Origin: Natrinema salifodinae
GTDB taxonomy: Archaea; Halobacteriota; Halobacteria; Halobacteriales; Natrialbaceae
Length of the DNA stretch: 64,000 nt
Assembly: GCF_900110455.1 (NCBI RefSeq)
Contig: NZ_FOIS01000004.1
Span: 434,001 to 498,000 of the forward strand
Reading direction: 5' to 3'
In this document: positions 8,304 to 17,928 of the stretch, one piece after another
How positions within the stretch are numbered: the stretch's first letter is position 1
Layout of the letters: every line of letters starts with the position of its first letter
The notes under the pieces: generated by a model
Told to the model about the DNA's origin: nothing
Seen by the model: the letters and a program-made list of their open reading frames with translations, nothing else
Databases searched by the model: none
Translations under genes and position numbers: made by a program

Positions 8304-9320
8304 ATGGCAGAAACCAGGCAGTGGCGACTCGCCAGTCGCCCGGTCGGCGAACCGACGATGGAAAACTTCGAACTCGTGACCGTCGACCGCCCCGAGCCGG
8401 ACGACGGCGAGGTCCTCGTCAAGACGCTGTACCAGTCGGTCGACCCCTACATGCGCGGACGGATGCGCGACGCGGAGTCGTACGCCGAACCGTGGGACGT
8501 CGGCGAGCCCATGCAGGCCGGCGTCGTCGGCGAAGTCGTCGAGTCCGCAGCCGACGCGTTCGACGAGGGCGACGTCGTGACCGGCAACCTCCTGTGGGCC
8601 GAACACGCGGTCGCGGACGCCGACGAACTCCGTGCGGTCGATCCAGACCTCGGGCCCGTCTCGACCGCGCTGGGCGTGCTCGGCATGCCAGGCGTGACAG
8701 CCTACTGGGGCCTGCTCGACGTCGGCGACCCCAAACCCGGCGACACCGTGGTCGTCTCCGCCGCGGCGGGCGCGGTTGGCTCCGTCGTCGGCCAGCTCGC
8801 CCGTCTCAACGGCGCGCGGGTAGTCGGCACCGCCGGCAGCGACGAGAAGGTCGCCTGGCTGACCGACGATCTGGGATTCGACGCCGCGATCAACTACAAG
8901 GAAACGGACGATTTGGCGGATGCGATGGCCGAGGCCTGTCCGGACGGGGTCGACGTCTACTTCGATAACGTCGGCGGGCCGATCACGGACGCCGTGTGGC
9001 AGCTGTTGAACGAGCGCTCGCGGGTCGCGGTCTGCGGCCAGATCGCGCTGTACAACGAGACCGAGGTCCCGACCGGACCGCGGAAGCTCGCCAAGCTCAT
9101 CGAGACCCGGGCGAAAGTCGAAGGGTTCCTCGTCGGCGACTATCAGGACCGGTGGGGCGAGGCGCTCAAGCGGCTCTCGCGGTTCATCCGGGAGGACGAA
9201 CTCCAGTACCGCGAGAACGTCGTCGAGGGGTTCGAGAACGCGCCCGACGCGTTCCTCGGGCTGTTCGAGGGGGAGAACATCGGGAAGCAGTTGGTCAAAG
9301 TGGCCGAACGCGAGGAGTGA
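8304..9320 (+). CDS. NADP-dependent oxidoreductase, MDR family (CurA/LTB4 dehydrogenase-like)
   Basis: A 338-residue zinc-independent medium-chain dehydrogenase/reductase. The early VDPYMRGRM motif and the GMPGVTAYWGLLDVG segment are hallmarks of the leukotriene-B4 12-hydroxydehydrogenase/CurA group, which reduces C=C bonds of enones and related compounds with NADPH. The Rossmann dinucleotide motif appears as AAAGAVGSVVGQLA near residue 155, and VDVYFDNVGG follows. The start at 8304 lies 20-odd bases after a GATATAACGG box, so the transcript is probably leaderless. No operon partner is seen. Confidence 0.92.
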   Translation: MAETRQWRLASRPVGEPTMENFELVTVDRPEPDDGEVLVKTLYQSVDPYMRGRMRDAESYAEPWDVGEPMQAGVVGEVVESAADAFDEGDVVTGNLLWAEHAVADADELRAVDPDLGPVSTALGVLGMPGVTAYWGLLDVGDPKPGDTVVVSAAAGAVGSVVGQLARLNGARVVGTAGSDEKVAWLTDDLGFDAAINYKETDDLADAMAEACPDGVDVYFDNVGGPITDAVWQLLNERSRVAVCGQIALYNETEVPTGPRKLAKLIETRAKVEGFLVGDYQDRWGEALKRLSRFIREDELQYRENVVEGFENAPDAFLGLFEGENIGKQLVKVAEREE

Positions 9321-9381
9321 GCGTCCGGCCGTCGGGTAGGTATCGAGCGGCGGCTCCAAACGACGCCGAACTGGGACGGTC

Positions 9382-11025
9382 TTACGCTCGGGACGCCGGC
9401 AGGGAAATGAAGAACGTCGATCCCTCGCCGGGTTCGGACTCGATCCGGATCTCGCCCTCGTGGCGCTCGACGATCCGTTGACAGAGCGCGAGTCCGATGC
9501 CGGTCCCGGCGTACTCCTCGCGGCTGTGGAGGCGGTGGAAGACCTCGAAGATACGGTCCTGATCCGCGGGATCGATGCCGATTCCCTCGTCACGAACGGC
9601 GACGACCCACTCGTTCCCCTCCCGTTCGGCCGAGACGTGGACGCGCGGCGGTTCGTCGCCGCTGTATTCGAGCGCGTTTTCCAGCAGGTTCTGGAGCAGT
9701 TGGCGCAGTTGATTGGCGTCCCCCTCGATTCGGGGGAGCGTCTCGGCGGTTACCTCGGCGTTGGACTCCGCTATCTGTCGCTGGAGGTCGGTCCGGACAT
9801 CAGCCAGCACGTCGTTCAAGTCGACGGGTTCGAACGAGGCGCCCTGCGTCTCGACCCGGGAGTACGCGAGGAGCCCGTCGATCATCTCGCGCATCCGGTC
9901 GGCGCCGTTGACGGCGAATTCGAGGAACTCGTGGGCGTCCTCGTCTAACTCGTCCCCGTACCGGCTTTCGAGCAACTGGAGGTAACTGGATACCATCCGG
10001 AGGGGTTCCTGCAGGTCGTGCGAGGCCGCGTGGGCGAACTGTTCGAGCCGTTCGTTCGACGCCCGGAGTCGATCGTTCAGGGCTTCGAGTCGCTGTTCGG
10101 TGTACTTTCGCTCCGTGATGTCGATGAGCGCCCCGGGGAAGGTATGTGGATTTCCGTCCGCGTCGCACTCGACGTGTCCGCGGGCGAGGACCCACCGGAG
10201 TTCGTCGTCCTCGTTCCAGACACGGTACTCCTCTTCGTACTCGCCGCAGGACTCGACGGTTTCCTCGATTCGCCGTTCGACTCGCTCGCGGTCGTCCTCG
10301 TGAATAGCGGAGACGAACTGGTTGAGCGAGACGCCCTTGCGGGCCGCGTCCGGATCGACGCCGAACGTTCTGGCGAACGAGGGGCCAGTGACGAACTGGT
10401 CTTCGGGGATGAACCACTCCCAGGTTCCGACCGCGCCGGCCTCCACCGCCGCCTCCATCTGCAGGTTGGCGTCACGTAAGGTCTGTTCGCGCTCTCGCTG
10501 TTCGAGTTCGGAGCTCACCCAGTTACTGATGAGTTCGACGAACGTCACGTCCCAGTCGGAGAACTCCGCGGCCCGCGACTCCATTCCGTAGAAGCAAAAC
10601 GTCCCGTACACCTCGTCGCCGGCGAACACCGGGGACCCGAGGTAACAGGCGATTCCCCACGTCGGGTCCGCTAACTCCGGGGCCTCGTCCTCGACGTCCC
10701 GCAGGACGAGCGTCCGTTCGGTCTCGACGACGTGCTTGCAGTTCGGCAGTTCCGAGAGGGGAACCGTCGCCCCCGCCTGCAGGTCGACGTCGGCTGGCAC
10801 GTCCAGCGCCTCGAAAACGTAAGTGTCGCCGTCTACGAACGAGAACGTCGCGTACTCCGTTCCGATCGCGTCTCGAACGACTTCCAAGAGCGCGTCGATC
10901 TGTTCTCTGAATTCCAGCTCCGCGTCGGAAATGATCTCCGTGGCCTGTCGGAGAGCGCCTTCGCGGCGTTCGAGTTCGGCCGAAATCTCGTTGTGAGATT
11001 CGCTCGGCCGTTCCCGGTCACTCAT
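9382..11025 (-). CDS. GAF-PAS sensor histidine kinase
   Basis: A soluble 547-residue kinase. Domains in order: a coiled N-terminus (about 1-35), a GAF domain (about 35-175, with YATFSFVDGD and YLGSPVFAGDEVYGTFCF), a short coiled connector, a PAS domain with PAC (about 188-310), HisKA with phospho-acceptor His336 in AHAASHDLQEPLR, and HATPase_c with N-box NLLENALEYS, G1 RDEGIGIDP and G2 GTGIGLAL. No membrane segment is present, so it senses an internal or diffusible signal. It resembles the many orphan haloarchaeal kinases; no response regulator is adjacent. It is divergent from the SufU gene. Confidence 0.94.
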   Translation of the reverse strand: MSDRERPSESHNEISAELERREGALRQATEIISDAELEFREQIDALLEVVRDAIGTEYATFSFVDGDTYVFEALDVPADVDLQAGATVPLSELPNCKHVVETERTLVLRDVEDEAPELADPTWGIACYLGSPVFAGDEVYGTFCFYGMESRAAEFSDWDVTFVELISNWVSSELEQREREQTLRDANLQMEAAVEAGAVGTWEWFIPEDQFVTGPSFARTFGVDPDAARKGVSLNQFVSAIHEDDRERVERRIEETVESCGEYEEEYRVWNEDDELRWVLARGHVECDADGNPHTFPGALIDITERKYTEQRLEALNDRLRASNERLEQFAHAASHDLQEPLRMVSSYLQLLESRYGDELDEDAHEFLEFAVNGADRMREMIDGLLAYSRVETQGASFEPVDLNDVLADVRTDLQRQIAESNAEVTAETLPRIEGDANQLRQLLQNLLENALEYSGDEPPRVHVSAEREGNEWVVAVRDEGIGIDPADQDRIFEVFHRLHSREEYAGTGIGLALCQRIVERHEGEIRIESEPGEGSTFFISLPASRA

Positions 11026-11222
11026 TAGTTTCTCTCAGAGACGGCGCCTAAAAGGGTTGTTCCATCCACGACGGTTTTGAGAGTAATGGATTTGTTCATA
11101 TGTCCAGGGTGGAAAGAAATCGGCGTGCCGAGCGACGGAGCCGAATCCGTCGGAGACGGACGCGACCGTCCATTTCGGCCCCGGAACCCTTTTACAAGTC
11201 ACTGGCCTATCCGTATACAACG

Positions 11223-11642
11223 ATGGGACTGGGCTCTGATATGTACCGACAGCAGATCCTCGACCACTACAAGAACCCCCGCAACTACGGGGAGCTCGAG
11301 GATCCCACGTTCACCCACGTCGGCGAGAACCCGATGTGCGGCGACGAGATTCGCATGGACGTCAAACTCGACGAGGACGAGGAGACGATCGAGCGGGTCG
11401 CGTTCCAGGGCGACGGCTGTGCGATCAGCCAGGCCTCCGCGAGCATGCTCTCGGGAGAACTTCGGGGGAAGACCGTCGACGAACTCCTCGAGATGGACCG
11501 CGACGACGTAATCGACATGCTCGGCGTCGACATCTCGCCGATGCGCGTCAAGTGCGCGGTGCTCGCCGAGAAGGTCGCCCAGGACGGCGCGGAGATCTAC
11601 GAGGGCGAACTCGACGTCGAGAAGACGACGACCGAGGATTAA
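11223..11642 (+). CDS. sufU: SufU/IscU-type iron-sulfur cluster scaffold protein
   Basis: A 139-residue NifU-N-type scaffold on which Fe-S clusters are assembled. The three conserved cysteines are visible: Cys39 in NPMCGDEI (with Asp41), a second in GDGCAISQAS and a third in MRVKCAVLA. The insertion between the second and third cysteine is in the style of SufU. The start MGLGSDMYRQQILDHYKNP is the usual family start; the frame is open upstream but the upstream residues are basic and unlike a haloarchaeal protein. It is convergent with the end of the siderophore operon. Confidence 0.92.
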   Translation: MGLGSDMYRQQILDHYKNPRNYGELEDPTFTHVGENPMCGDEIRMDVKLDEDEETIERVAFQGDGCAISQASASMLSGELRGKTVDELLEMDRDDVIDMLGVDISPMRVKCAVLAEKVAQDGAEIYEGELDVEKTTTED

Positions 11643-11825
11643 GACCGAGATCGAGACTGAGACCGAGAATCGGACCGACCGCGATTTCCGGAGTCGAATC
11701 CGACCGTCCTGCTTCGTTCTGCCGTCCCGACCCGCTTTCCTGCGACTACTATTCGGTGCCGCGACCGTCAGCGACGGCCCCGGAGCGTCGGGTAACCGAA
11801 CGAAACGGGAGCGGGCCGGTCGACG

Positions 11826-13700
11826 TTAGTCCGTCCGCTGCGGGCCGACCTCGTACAGCGGGTTCGACACGATCCCGTGTTCGATCGCGTGGGGCCGCTC
11901 GGGGAGGTCGCCGTACCCGAAGTCGACGATCCGGTTGCGGTTCAGCGTCAGCTTCGGCAGCGTCGGATCGAGCAGATCGAACAGTTCGAACCGCTCCTCG
12001 AGTTCGGGGAACCGCGCCTGGTAGTCGTCGATCGCAGCTCGGACCTGGCCCCAGAAGCGATCCTCGGAGTAGTCGTGGTGGCGAGCCAGCAGGTCCGCGA
12101 GGTAGCGGTAGACGCCGACGAACAGGCCGTAGACGATGAAGAGACGCAACTCGCTCGGCGGCACGGACAGGAGCACGTCCCGGAGGTCGTCGGGCAGTTC
12201 CGTCAGTTCCGGGATTGGGTGCTCGCTGACGTTAACGTCGTCGACGAAGTCCTTAACCGCGAGCCGCGACGGCCGGTCGTCTTCGAGGACGAGGATCGTG
12301 TTCTCGCCGTGGGGCGAGAAGGCGGTTCCGTAGCGGTAGAGGTAGTGTAACAGCGGCGGGAGCGTCGTCGCGAACAGCTCGTCGAGCCACTCGGAGAGCG
12401 CGAGGTCGGAGCGCTCGACCAGCTTCGAGATCACGGGGTCGCCGTCCTCGACGTGCAACAGCGCGGAGAGAGTCATCGCCCGCTCGCCGTCGTCGATCAG
12501 GTCCGTGACGCTCTCGCGCCAGACGCTGCCCAGCAGTTCGTTGTACTGGTAGGCCGGGGCCTCGAGCGCGTCGAACGTCGGGTGGTCGACGTTCACGCCG
12601 GCGATCTCGCCCGGCAGGACGAGTTCGCACTCGTCGCGCAGGAACGGATCCGAGTCGCGGACGTCCTTGACGTACTCCGTGACCAGTGGGGCGGCCTCGG
12701 TCCGCTCGCCGGGGAGCCCGCGCCAGACCAACGTGTTGCTGATCATCATCGGGAGCTTGACGTTGTGCTTGCCCGGCTCGTCGGCGTTGACGAACGTCCG
12801 GATCGACTGCATCGGCAGGTACTCGTCGGGGCCCCGCCCCAGCGGGACGATCTCGTCGGTCGCGAGCTGTTGCCCGAACAGCGGGACGACCGCGTTCTCC
12901 CACTGCCAGTCGTGGACCGGCATGAAGAAGTAGTTCTCCGGGTCGAGCCCCCGCTCTTCGAGTTCGTCGCGGAACCGATCGTAGTGCTCGCCGAGTTCCG
13001 ACTCGAGCAGCGCCTGGTGGTCGAGCCCGTCGACGCTCACGAACGTCGCCGCGTCGCGCGAGACGGCACACCAGGCGAGCCGGATCGGCTCGGAGCGCTC
13101 GGGCGCGTAGGCGCGGTAGTCGTCGTACCCCCAGCCGACCCGACCCTTGTTGACGGTGAGCCACGGGTGGCCGGTCATCTCGCCCTCGATTTCGGCGTAG
13201 GGCATGTCGAGCACCGACCCGTTGGTCTCGTCGGCATCGGCGTCGATGTGGGCGTCCGCGAGCAGCGTATTCGTATACTCGCGGACCAGGTGGCCGGCCG
13301 TGATCGAATCCATGTCGATCGTCGGTTCGAGGTCGACGACGAACTGGAGGGGGTCGGCCGCGGGCTCGAAGCCGTCGCCGGCGTCCCGTTCGATCGAGTC
13401 GGCGCGGACGCCGATACTGTCCCAGGCCCGTTCCGCAGCGTCGAAGCGGTAGCGCGTGCCGGCGAGGTCGATCTCGTACCGGGTCCACGCCGCCGACTTC
13501 CCGGTCTCCCGCTCGTCAGCCAGGCGATCGTCTCCGACCGGCTCCGGATCGATGAGTTCCTCGTAGGTGAACTCCCGCAGGATCTTCGCGAGCAGATCCC
13601 GGCCGGCGTCGTCCCAGCGAGATTCGGTGAGCGCGTCGTCTAGCGTGTCGATTCCGTCGAGTCCGTTCGTCTGATCGATGTCGTGTCGTGGGTTCTGCAT
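11826..13700 (-). CDS. rhbF: IucA/IucC family siderophore synthetase (RhbF-like)
   Basis: A 624-residue NIS (non-ribosomal-peptide-synthetase-independent siderophore) synthetase. It would adenylate a carboxyl of citrate or a citryl intermediate and couple it to an N-hydroxy-N-acetyl diamine. Conserved features include GHPWLTVNKGRVGWG near the middle (the HP..K..RxG nucleotide-binding motif), MQSIRTF, and the later AFSPHGENTILV segment. A C-terminal FhuF-like part may be present (NRNRIVDFGYGD). It is the last gene of the six-gene operon, seven bases after the monooxygenase, and holds the same position as rhbF in rhizobactin clusters. Confidence 0.93.
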   Translation of the reverse strand: MQNPRHDIDQTNGLDGIDTLDDALTESRWDDAGRDLLAKILREFTYEELIDPEPVGDDRLADERETGKSAAWTRYEIDLAGTRYRFDAAERAWDSIGVRADSIERDAGDGFEPAADPLQFVVDLEPTIDMDSITAGHLVREYTNTLLADAHIDADADETNGSVLDMPYAEIEGEMTGHPWLTVNKGRVGWGYDDYRAYAPERSEPIRLAWCAVSRDAATFVSVDGLDHQALLESELGEHYDRFRDELEERGLDPENYFFMPVHDWQWENAVVPLFGQQLATDEIVPLGRGPDEYLPMQSIRTFVNADEPGKHNVKLPMMISNTLVWRGLPGERTEAAPLVTEYVKDVRDSDPFLRDECELVLPGEIAGVNVDHPTFDALEAPAYQYNELLGSVWRESVTDLIDDGERAMTLSALLHVEDGDPVISKLVERSDLALSEWLDELFATTLPPLLHYLYRYGTAFSPHGENTILVLEDDRPSRLAVKDFVDDVNVSEHPIPELTELPDDLRDVLLSVPPSELRLFIVYGLFVGVYRYLADLLARHHDYSEDRFWGQVRAAIDDYQARFPELEERFELFDLLDPTLPKLTLNRNRIVDFGYGDLPERPHAIEHGIVSNPLYEVGPQRTD

Positions 13701-13707
13701 GGCTGGA

Positions 13708-15339
13708 TTACTCCGTATCGAGCGTGTGTGACTGCGAGTGCGGCTGTGCAGCGCCGGTCCGCGTCTGCACCGGCGCGTGGTCGGCGAACCGTTCGAGATC
13801 GAAATTCTGGAAGACGGTGTCCCGGTCGACGGGATACACCTCGCGGTCGGCGAGCTGCGAGACGATCACCGCATTCCGGTAACAGCCCAGGCCGAGGTCC
13901 GGCGTGCCCACGCCGTGGGTGTGGAGTTCGGCGTTCTGGACGAAGATGCGCCTGCCCGGTTCAGTGTCATCGCCGTCGTCTCCGCGCTCGCGATCCAGAT
14001 CGCCCTGGAGTCGGTAGTCTTCGGTCACGCGGAACCGGCCGCGATCGTCGAAGGCGATCCGGTCGATGATCGGTTCGAGGAACGTCGGCGTCGGACGCCG
14101 GTAGCCCGTCCCGAAGATCACGGCGTCCGTTTCGAGTGCGAACTCCCGCTCCTGCTGGCGGTGCTCGCACGCGAGCCGGTAGTCGCCTCCGCCGTTCGCG
14201 CCCTCGGCGTGCTCGACGTCCGTCACCGCCGTCGTCGCGAGCATCCCGAAGTCGGGCTCGCGGTCGCCGATCGAGCGCTCGTAGAGGGTGTCGTAGATCC
14301 GCGCGCTGGTCTCGATGTCGATCCCCTTGTACAGCAGGTCCTGATCGGCTAGCAACTCGTCTTTGCGCGACTGGGGCAGATCGTAGAAGTACTGCGCGTA
14401 CTCGGGCGTGAAGTGTTGCAGCCCGAGCTTCGAGTACTCCATCGGGAAGAAGCCGACCGAGCGGGTGAGCCAGTCGAGCCGGAACTCGCGGTCCGCCTGG
14501 CGCTCGAGCAGATCGAGCACGACTTCGGCGGCGCTCTGTCCGGAACCGACGACGGTGATCGAATCGGCGTCGAGCGCGTCGGCGCGGCGGTGCCGGTAGT
14601 CGGCGGTGTGGAATACCCGTTCGCCGGCGCCCTCGGCTCCGCTATCTCGCTTACCTTCGCCCGCGTCGGCGACGTCGCGCGCAAATTCGGGCAGCGTCGG
14701 TCGAGAGCCGACGCCGAGGACCAGATCGGCGGTCCGGTAGCGGTAGCGCTGCCCCGTCTCGGGGTCGACGGCTTCGACGACGAACGTCCCGTCGCCGGCC
14801 GGTTCCGTGCCGTCCGCTCCGGTACCGCCATCACCACCGTCGCCGCCCGCCGCGTACTCGACGCTCGTCACCTCCCGACTGAACTGCGTCGTCGGAACGG
14901 TCTCGGCCGCCCAACGGAGGTAGTCGTCGTACTCGCGGCGGGGGATCTGGAACGTCTCGTAGAAGTAGAACTCGTAGATGCGATCGCGCTTCCGGACGTA
15001 GTTGAGGAAGCTGTAGGGGTTGGTGGGGTCGGCCATCGTCACCAGATCCGCGAGGAACGGCACCTCGAGGGTGGCCCCCTCGATCAGCATCCCCTCGTGC
15101 CAGGCGAACTCGGGCTCGCGCTCGAGGAAGACGGCGTCGAGATCGAGGTCGTCGGCGCCGTCGAGCAGGGCGGCGAGTCCGAGGTTGAACGGCCCCAAGC
15201 CGACGCCGAGTACGTCGTAGGAGCCGCGGTCGATGACCGGCTCGCTCCCGTCGGGGCCGGCGTCGACGACGGTGATCGAGTCCGAATCGGCATCGGCGTT
15301 GGTGTCGGTATCGGCATCGGACGTGGCGTCCTCAGTCAT
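13708..15339 (-). CDS. rhbE: Siderophore diamine N-monooxygenase (RhbE/IucD-like)
   Basis: A 543-residue flavin N-hydroxylase of the lysine/ornithine monooxygenase family. It would hydroxylate a terminal amine of 1,3-diaminopropane using NADPH, FAD and O2. The FAD motif LGVGLGPFNLGL begins near residue 44, the NADPH motif VVGSGQSAAEV is central, and IFGTGYRRP near the C-terminus is the usual closing motif. About 40 acidic Asp/Thr/Ala-rich residues precede the catalytic core and a Gly/Asp/Glu-rich insert interrupts it; both are probably halophilic additions. Its start overlaps the acetyltransferase stop by eight bases. Confidence 0.93.
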   Translation of the reverse strand: MTEDATSDADTDTNADADSDSITVVDAGPDGSEPVIDRGSYDVLGVGLGPFNLGLAALLDGADDLDLDAVFLEREPEFAWHEGMLIEGATLEVPFLADLVTMADPTNPYSFLNYVRKRDRIYEFYFYETFQIPRREYDDYLRWAAETVPTTQFSREVTSVEYAAGGDGGDGGTGADGTEPAGDGTFVVEAVDPETGQRYRYRTADLVLGVGSRPTLPEFARDVADAGEGKRDSGAEGAGERVFHTADYRHRRADALDADSITVVGSGQSAAEVVLDLLERQADREFRLDWLTRSVGFFPMEYSKLGLQHFTPEYAQYFYDLPQSRKDELLADQDLLYKGIDIETSARIYDTLYERSIGDREPDFGMLATTAVTDVEHAEGANGGGDYRLACEHRQQEREFALETDAVIFGTGYRRPTPTFLEPIIDRIAFDDRGRFRVTEDYRLQGDLDRERGDDGDDTEPGRRIFVQNAELHTHGVGTPDLGLGCYRNAVIVSQLADREVYPVDRDTVFQNFDLERFADHAPVQTRTGAAQPHSQSHTLDTE

Positions 15340-16033
15340 CGTCGCTCACCTCCGCCTGGCGCGCGGCCGCGCCGTCGGTCGGCGGCCAGACCTCGCGTTC
15401 GAACCGCTCGCGCTCGCAGACGACGAGCCTGGCCGTCTTCGCCTCCGCTTCGAACTCGAACTCCCGGCGAAGGTCGGCGCCACAGCGCTCGAACGCCGCG
15501 AGGACCGCGTCGTTGCGGGCGTCGGGTTCGGCGACGACCCGCAGGGTCTCGGGGTGGCGGAACTGGAACGCGATCATCGCCCGGAGCAGTGCCGTGCCGT
15601 ACCCCTGCCCGAGGTACTCCTCGGGGCCGATCAGGAGGTGCACCCCCTGGTCGGCTGGGTCGGCGTCGTAGTGGGCCGCCAGGTCGTCCTCGGCGACCCA
15701 GTAGCGCTCCCAGTAGCTCACGGGGACGTGGTCCAGACAGCCGACGTACAGCGTCTGGTGGTCGTCCGCGAGCTTCTCGCGGAGCGTCGTCCGGAACTCG
15801 GGCAGCGGCTCGTCGAGCTGCCAGTAGGGCTTGACGTGGTCCGAGCCGAGCCAGGCGTGCAGGCGACCCAGATCCCGCTCGAGGTCGACCGGGCGGAGCC
15901 CGATGTGGCGGTCGATCGTCTCGTCGTAGTACTCGAAGTCGTAGTCCGAGACGACGGTGGCGTAAGGGCCGCGGGCGGGGGATCGCGACCGGGAGGGGGA
16001 CGAAGACGAAGCGGAGGTCGGATCCGGCGTCAT
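15332..16033 (-). CDS. rhbD: Siderophore acetyltransferase, GNAT superfamily (RhbD/IucB-like)
   Basis: A 233-residue acyltransferase that would acetylate the hydroxylamine made by the neighbouring monooxygenase. The core (about residues 30-210) shows LGSDHVKPYWQLDEP, SYWERYWV and the acetyl-CoA-binding GQGYGTALLRAMI, all characteristic of siderophore GNATs. The Ser/Pro/Arg-rich first 22 residues are low in information. The frame is open far upstream, but the ATG at 16033 overlaps the previous stop (ATGA), the pattern used throughout this operon, so I chose it. Confidence 0.92.
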   Translation of the reverse strand: MTPDPTSASSSSPSRSRSPARGPYATVVSDYDFEYYDETIDRHIGLRPVDLERDLGRLHAWLGSDHVKPYWQLDEPLPEFRTTLREKLADDHQTLYVGCLDHVPVSYWERYWVAEDDLAAHYDADPADQGVHLLIGPEEYLGQGYGTALLRAMIAFQFRHPETLRVVAEPDARNDAVLAAFERCGADLRREFEFEAEAKTARLVVCERERFEREVWPPTDGAAARQAEVSDDD

Positions 16034-17928
16034 CGGGTCACCTCCGTGCGCGTCGCCGCGGCGGAGTCCGCGGTCCCGTCGGCGTCGAGGGCGTCGACGA
16101 GCGGGTTCTGCACGTCGGCGTAGACCGACTGCTCGTCCAGCGAGGGCGCGTCGAGTTCGTCCAGGCCGCGGAAGCGGGTCAGGAGGTTCGCCTTGCAGGG
16201 CACCGTCTCCGACTCGAGCAGCGGGTCCAGGATCGACGTGCTCGGCCGGTCGAACTCCCGCAGGGACTCGAGTTCCTCGCGGAGGACGGTGAGCAGCCGT
16301 CGCTCGTCGACCATGCCCGCGGTCCCGAAGGCGTTGACCACGCCGAGGGCGTTGTTGAGCACGACGTAGTAGCGGATCCGCTCGTCGGCGACCGCGTCGG
16401 GACAGACGGTGCCGGCGCGCTCGCCGACGCCGGGACAGACGGCTTCGACTCGGTCGGAGGCGCCCTTTGGGAAGTAGTAGCCCTGGTTGTCCCGGTAGCG
16501 AAACGCGTCGGGGTAGCCCGCCTCGTCGAGTGCGAGCACGCCGTTCTGCTGGTGGGCCTCGAGGCCGACGCCCCGCTCGAGGTAGAGCCAAAGGAGCGGC
16601 CGCACCGAGATCGCGAGGTAGCGACGGAACCACTCCTCGCTGACGGCGGCCGTCTCGCGGCCCTCGCGCTCGGCGATCGACTCGACGATGCGCCCCAGCC
16701 TCGATCGGCCGTCGCCGATCGCGTCCTGGCAGAGCGCGACGACCGGCGTCGCCCGCCTGGCGTCCTCGCCCCGGAACGGGTTCTCCCGCAGAACGACCTC
16801 GAAGCCGGACTCGTCGGCGTCGACCCCTAGCGCGTCCGGATCGATCGTCAGGTAGGCCGGGTCCCGGATCACGTCGAAGTCGGGGAACCGCTCGCGCAGG
16901 TCGTCGCCCAGTTCGGTCGCCAGCAGGTCGGCGATGGCGACGCCGCGCTCGAGCTCCGGGCGCTTGTTCGTCCGCAGCGAGTTGGTGATCTCGACCGCGA
17001 GCGACCCCTTGACCATGAACGGCGCGTCGGGCGCGTACAGCGTCCGCACTGACGTCGTGGGGTGGAACTCCCGACCCAGTTCGCCCAGCGATTCGAGCCG
17101 ACCCGCGGCGACCAGGTCCTGCACTTCGGGCCGGTCGAACAGCCGCTCGGCCTGCCATGGGTGAACCGGAACGAGCACGTCGTCGGCCGCCAGGCGGTCG
17201 AACAGCGAGTCGGGGACCGCCGGATCGTCGCGGAGGGCCTCGCGGACCCACGCGGCCGCGGAGGTCTCGCGGGCGGATTCGCTCTCGACGATTTCGGGGT
17301 CCGCGCGGACGTAGTGCAGCGGGAACGAGCCCTCGAGTTCCGGCGCGTACCGGTCGGCGTCGTTGGCCATCCCCCGCCGGCTCTTCGGCGTCGGGTGCCG
17401 GAGGTGGCCGAAGACGAGCGACTGCTCGGCCTCGCGGAAGGTGAAGTCCGTGCCGTACAGGGTCGCCGCGTCGTCCGCGCGAGCGGCGACGTACCGCTCG
17501 ATGTTCCGGCAGGAGCGGATCACCCGCTCGAGGAGGTCGTCGCGGCTTCCGTCGCTTCCGCGCTCGAGTTCGAGTTCCTTCGTTGCGAGGGTCGCGAGCG
17601 TGGCGTAGTCCAGTTCGACCGGCTCGCCCCCGTCGGCCCGGTAGTAGGCGGGCAGGTCGAACAGGTGCCGGCCCGTCTCCGATCGGTAGCTGACCGGGAC
17701 GAAGAGCTCGACGGCCTGGTTCGGGAGCGGACACCGCAGGACGAGCCCGCTGTCGGGCGACCGATCGACGGGCGCGTCCGCGGCGGAGACGAACTCGCCG
17801 GCGCCGGTCTCGTGGCGGTAGCAGTTCAGGAAGCTGTGCACCGTCGCCGAGCGCGCGACCCGCGTCGGGTCGACGCCCGCCGCGTCGGCGTTCGTCGCAG
17901 TCGTCGCTGTCGTGGGTTCAGGCGTCAT
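16030..17928 (-). CDS. rhbC: IucA/IucC family siderophore synthetase (RhbC-like)
   Basis: A 632-residue NIS synthetase, the second in the operon and only distantly alike its partner. The nucleotide-binding motif appears as GHLRHPTPKSRRGM, with HPWQAERL further on and the conserved GLEAHQQNGVLAL segment in the C-terminal half. It probably performs the first or second condensation of N-acetyl-N-hydroxy-diaminopropane with citrate. Both ends use four-base ATGA overlaps with neighbours. Which synthetase acts first cannot be told from sequence alone. Confidence 0.93.
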   Translation of the reverse strand: MTPEPTTATTATNADAAGVDPTRVARSATVHSFLNCYRHETGAGEFVSAADAPVDRSPDSGLVLRCPLPNQAVELFVPVSYRSETGRHLFDLPAYYRADGGEPVELDYATLATLATKELELERGSDGSRDDLLERVIRSCRNIERYVAARADDAATLYGTDFTFREAEQSLVFGHLRHPTPKSRRGMANDADRYAPELEGSFPLHYVRADPEIVESESARETSAAAWVREALRDDPAVPDSLFDRLAADDVLVPVHPWQAERLFDRPEVQDLVAAGRLESLGELGREFHPTTSVRTLYAPDAPFMVKGSLAVEITNSLRTNKRPELERGVAIADLLATELGDDLRERFPDFDVIRDPAYLTIDPDALGVDADESGFEVVLRENPFRGEDARRATPVVALCQDAIGDGRSRLGRIVESIAEREGRETAAVSEEWFRRYLAISVRPLLWLYLERGVGLEAHQQNGVLALDEAGYPDAFRYRDNQGYYFPKGASDRVEAVCPGVGERAGTVCPDAVADERIRYYVVLNNALGVVNAFGTAGMVDERRLLTVLREELESLREFDRPSTSILDPLLESETVPCKANLLTRFRGLDELDAPSLDEQSVYADVQNPLVDALDADGTADSAAATRTEVTR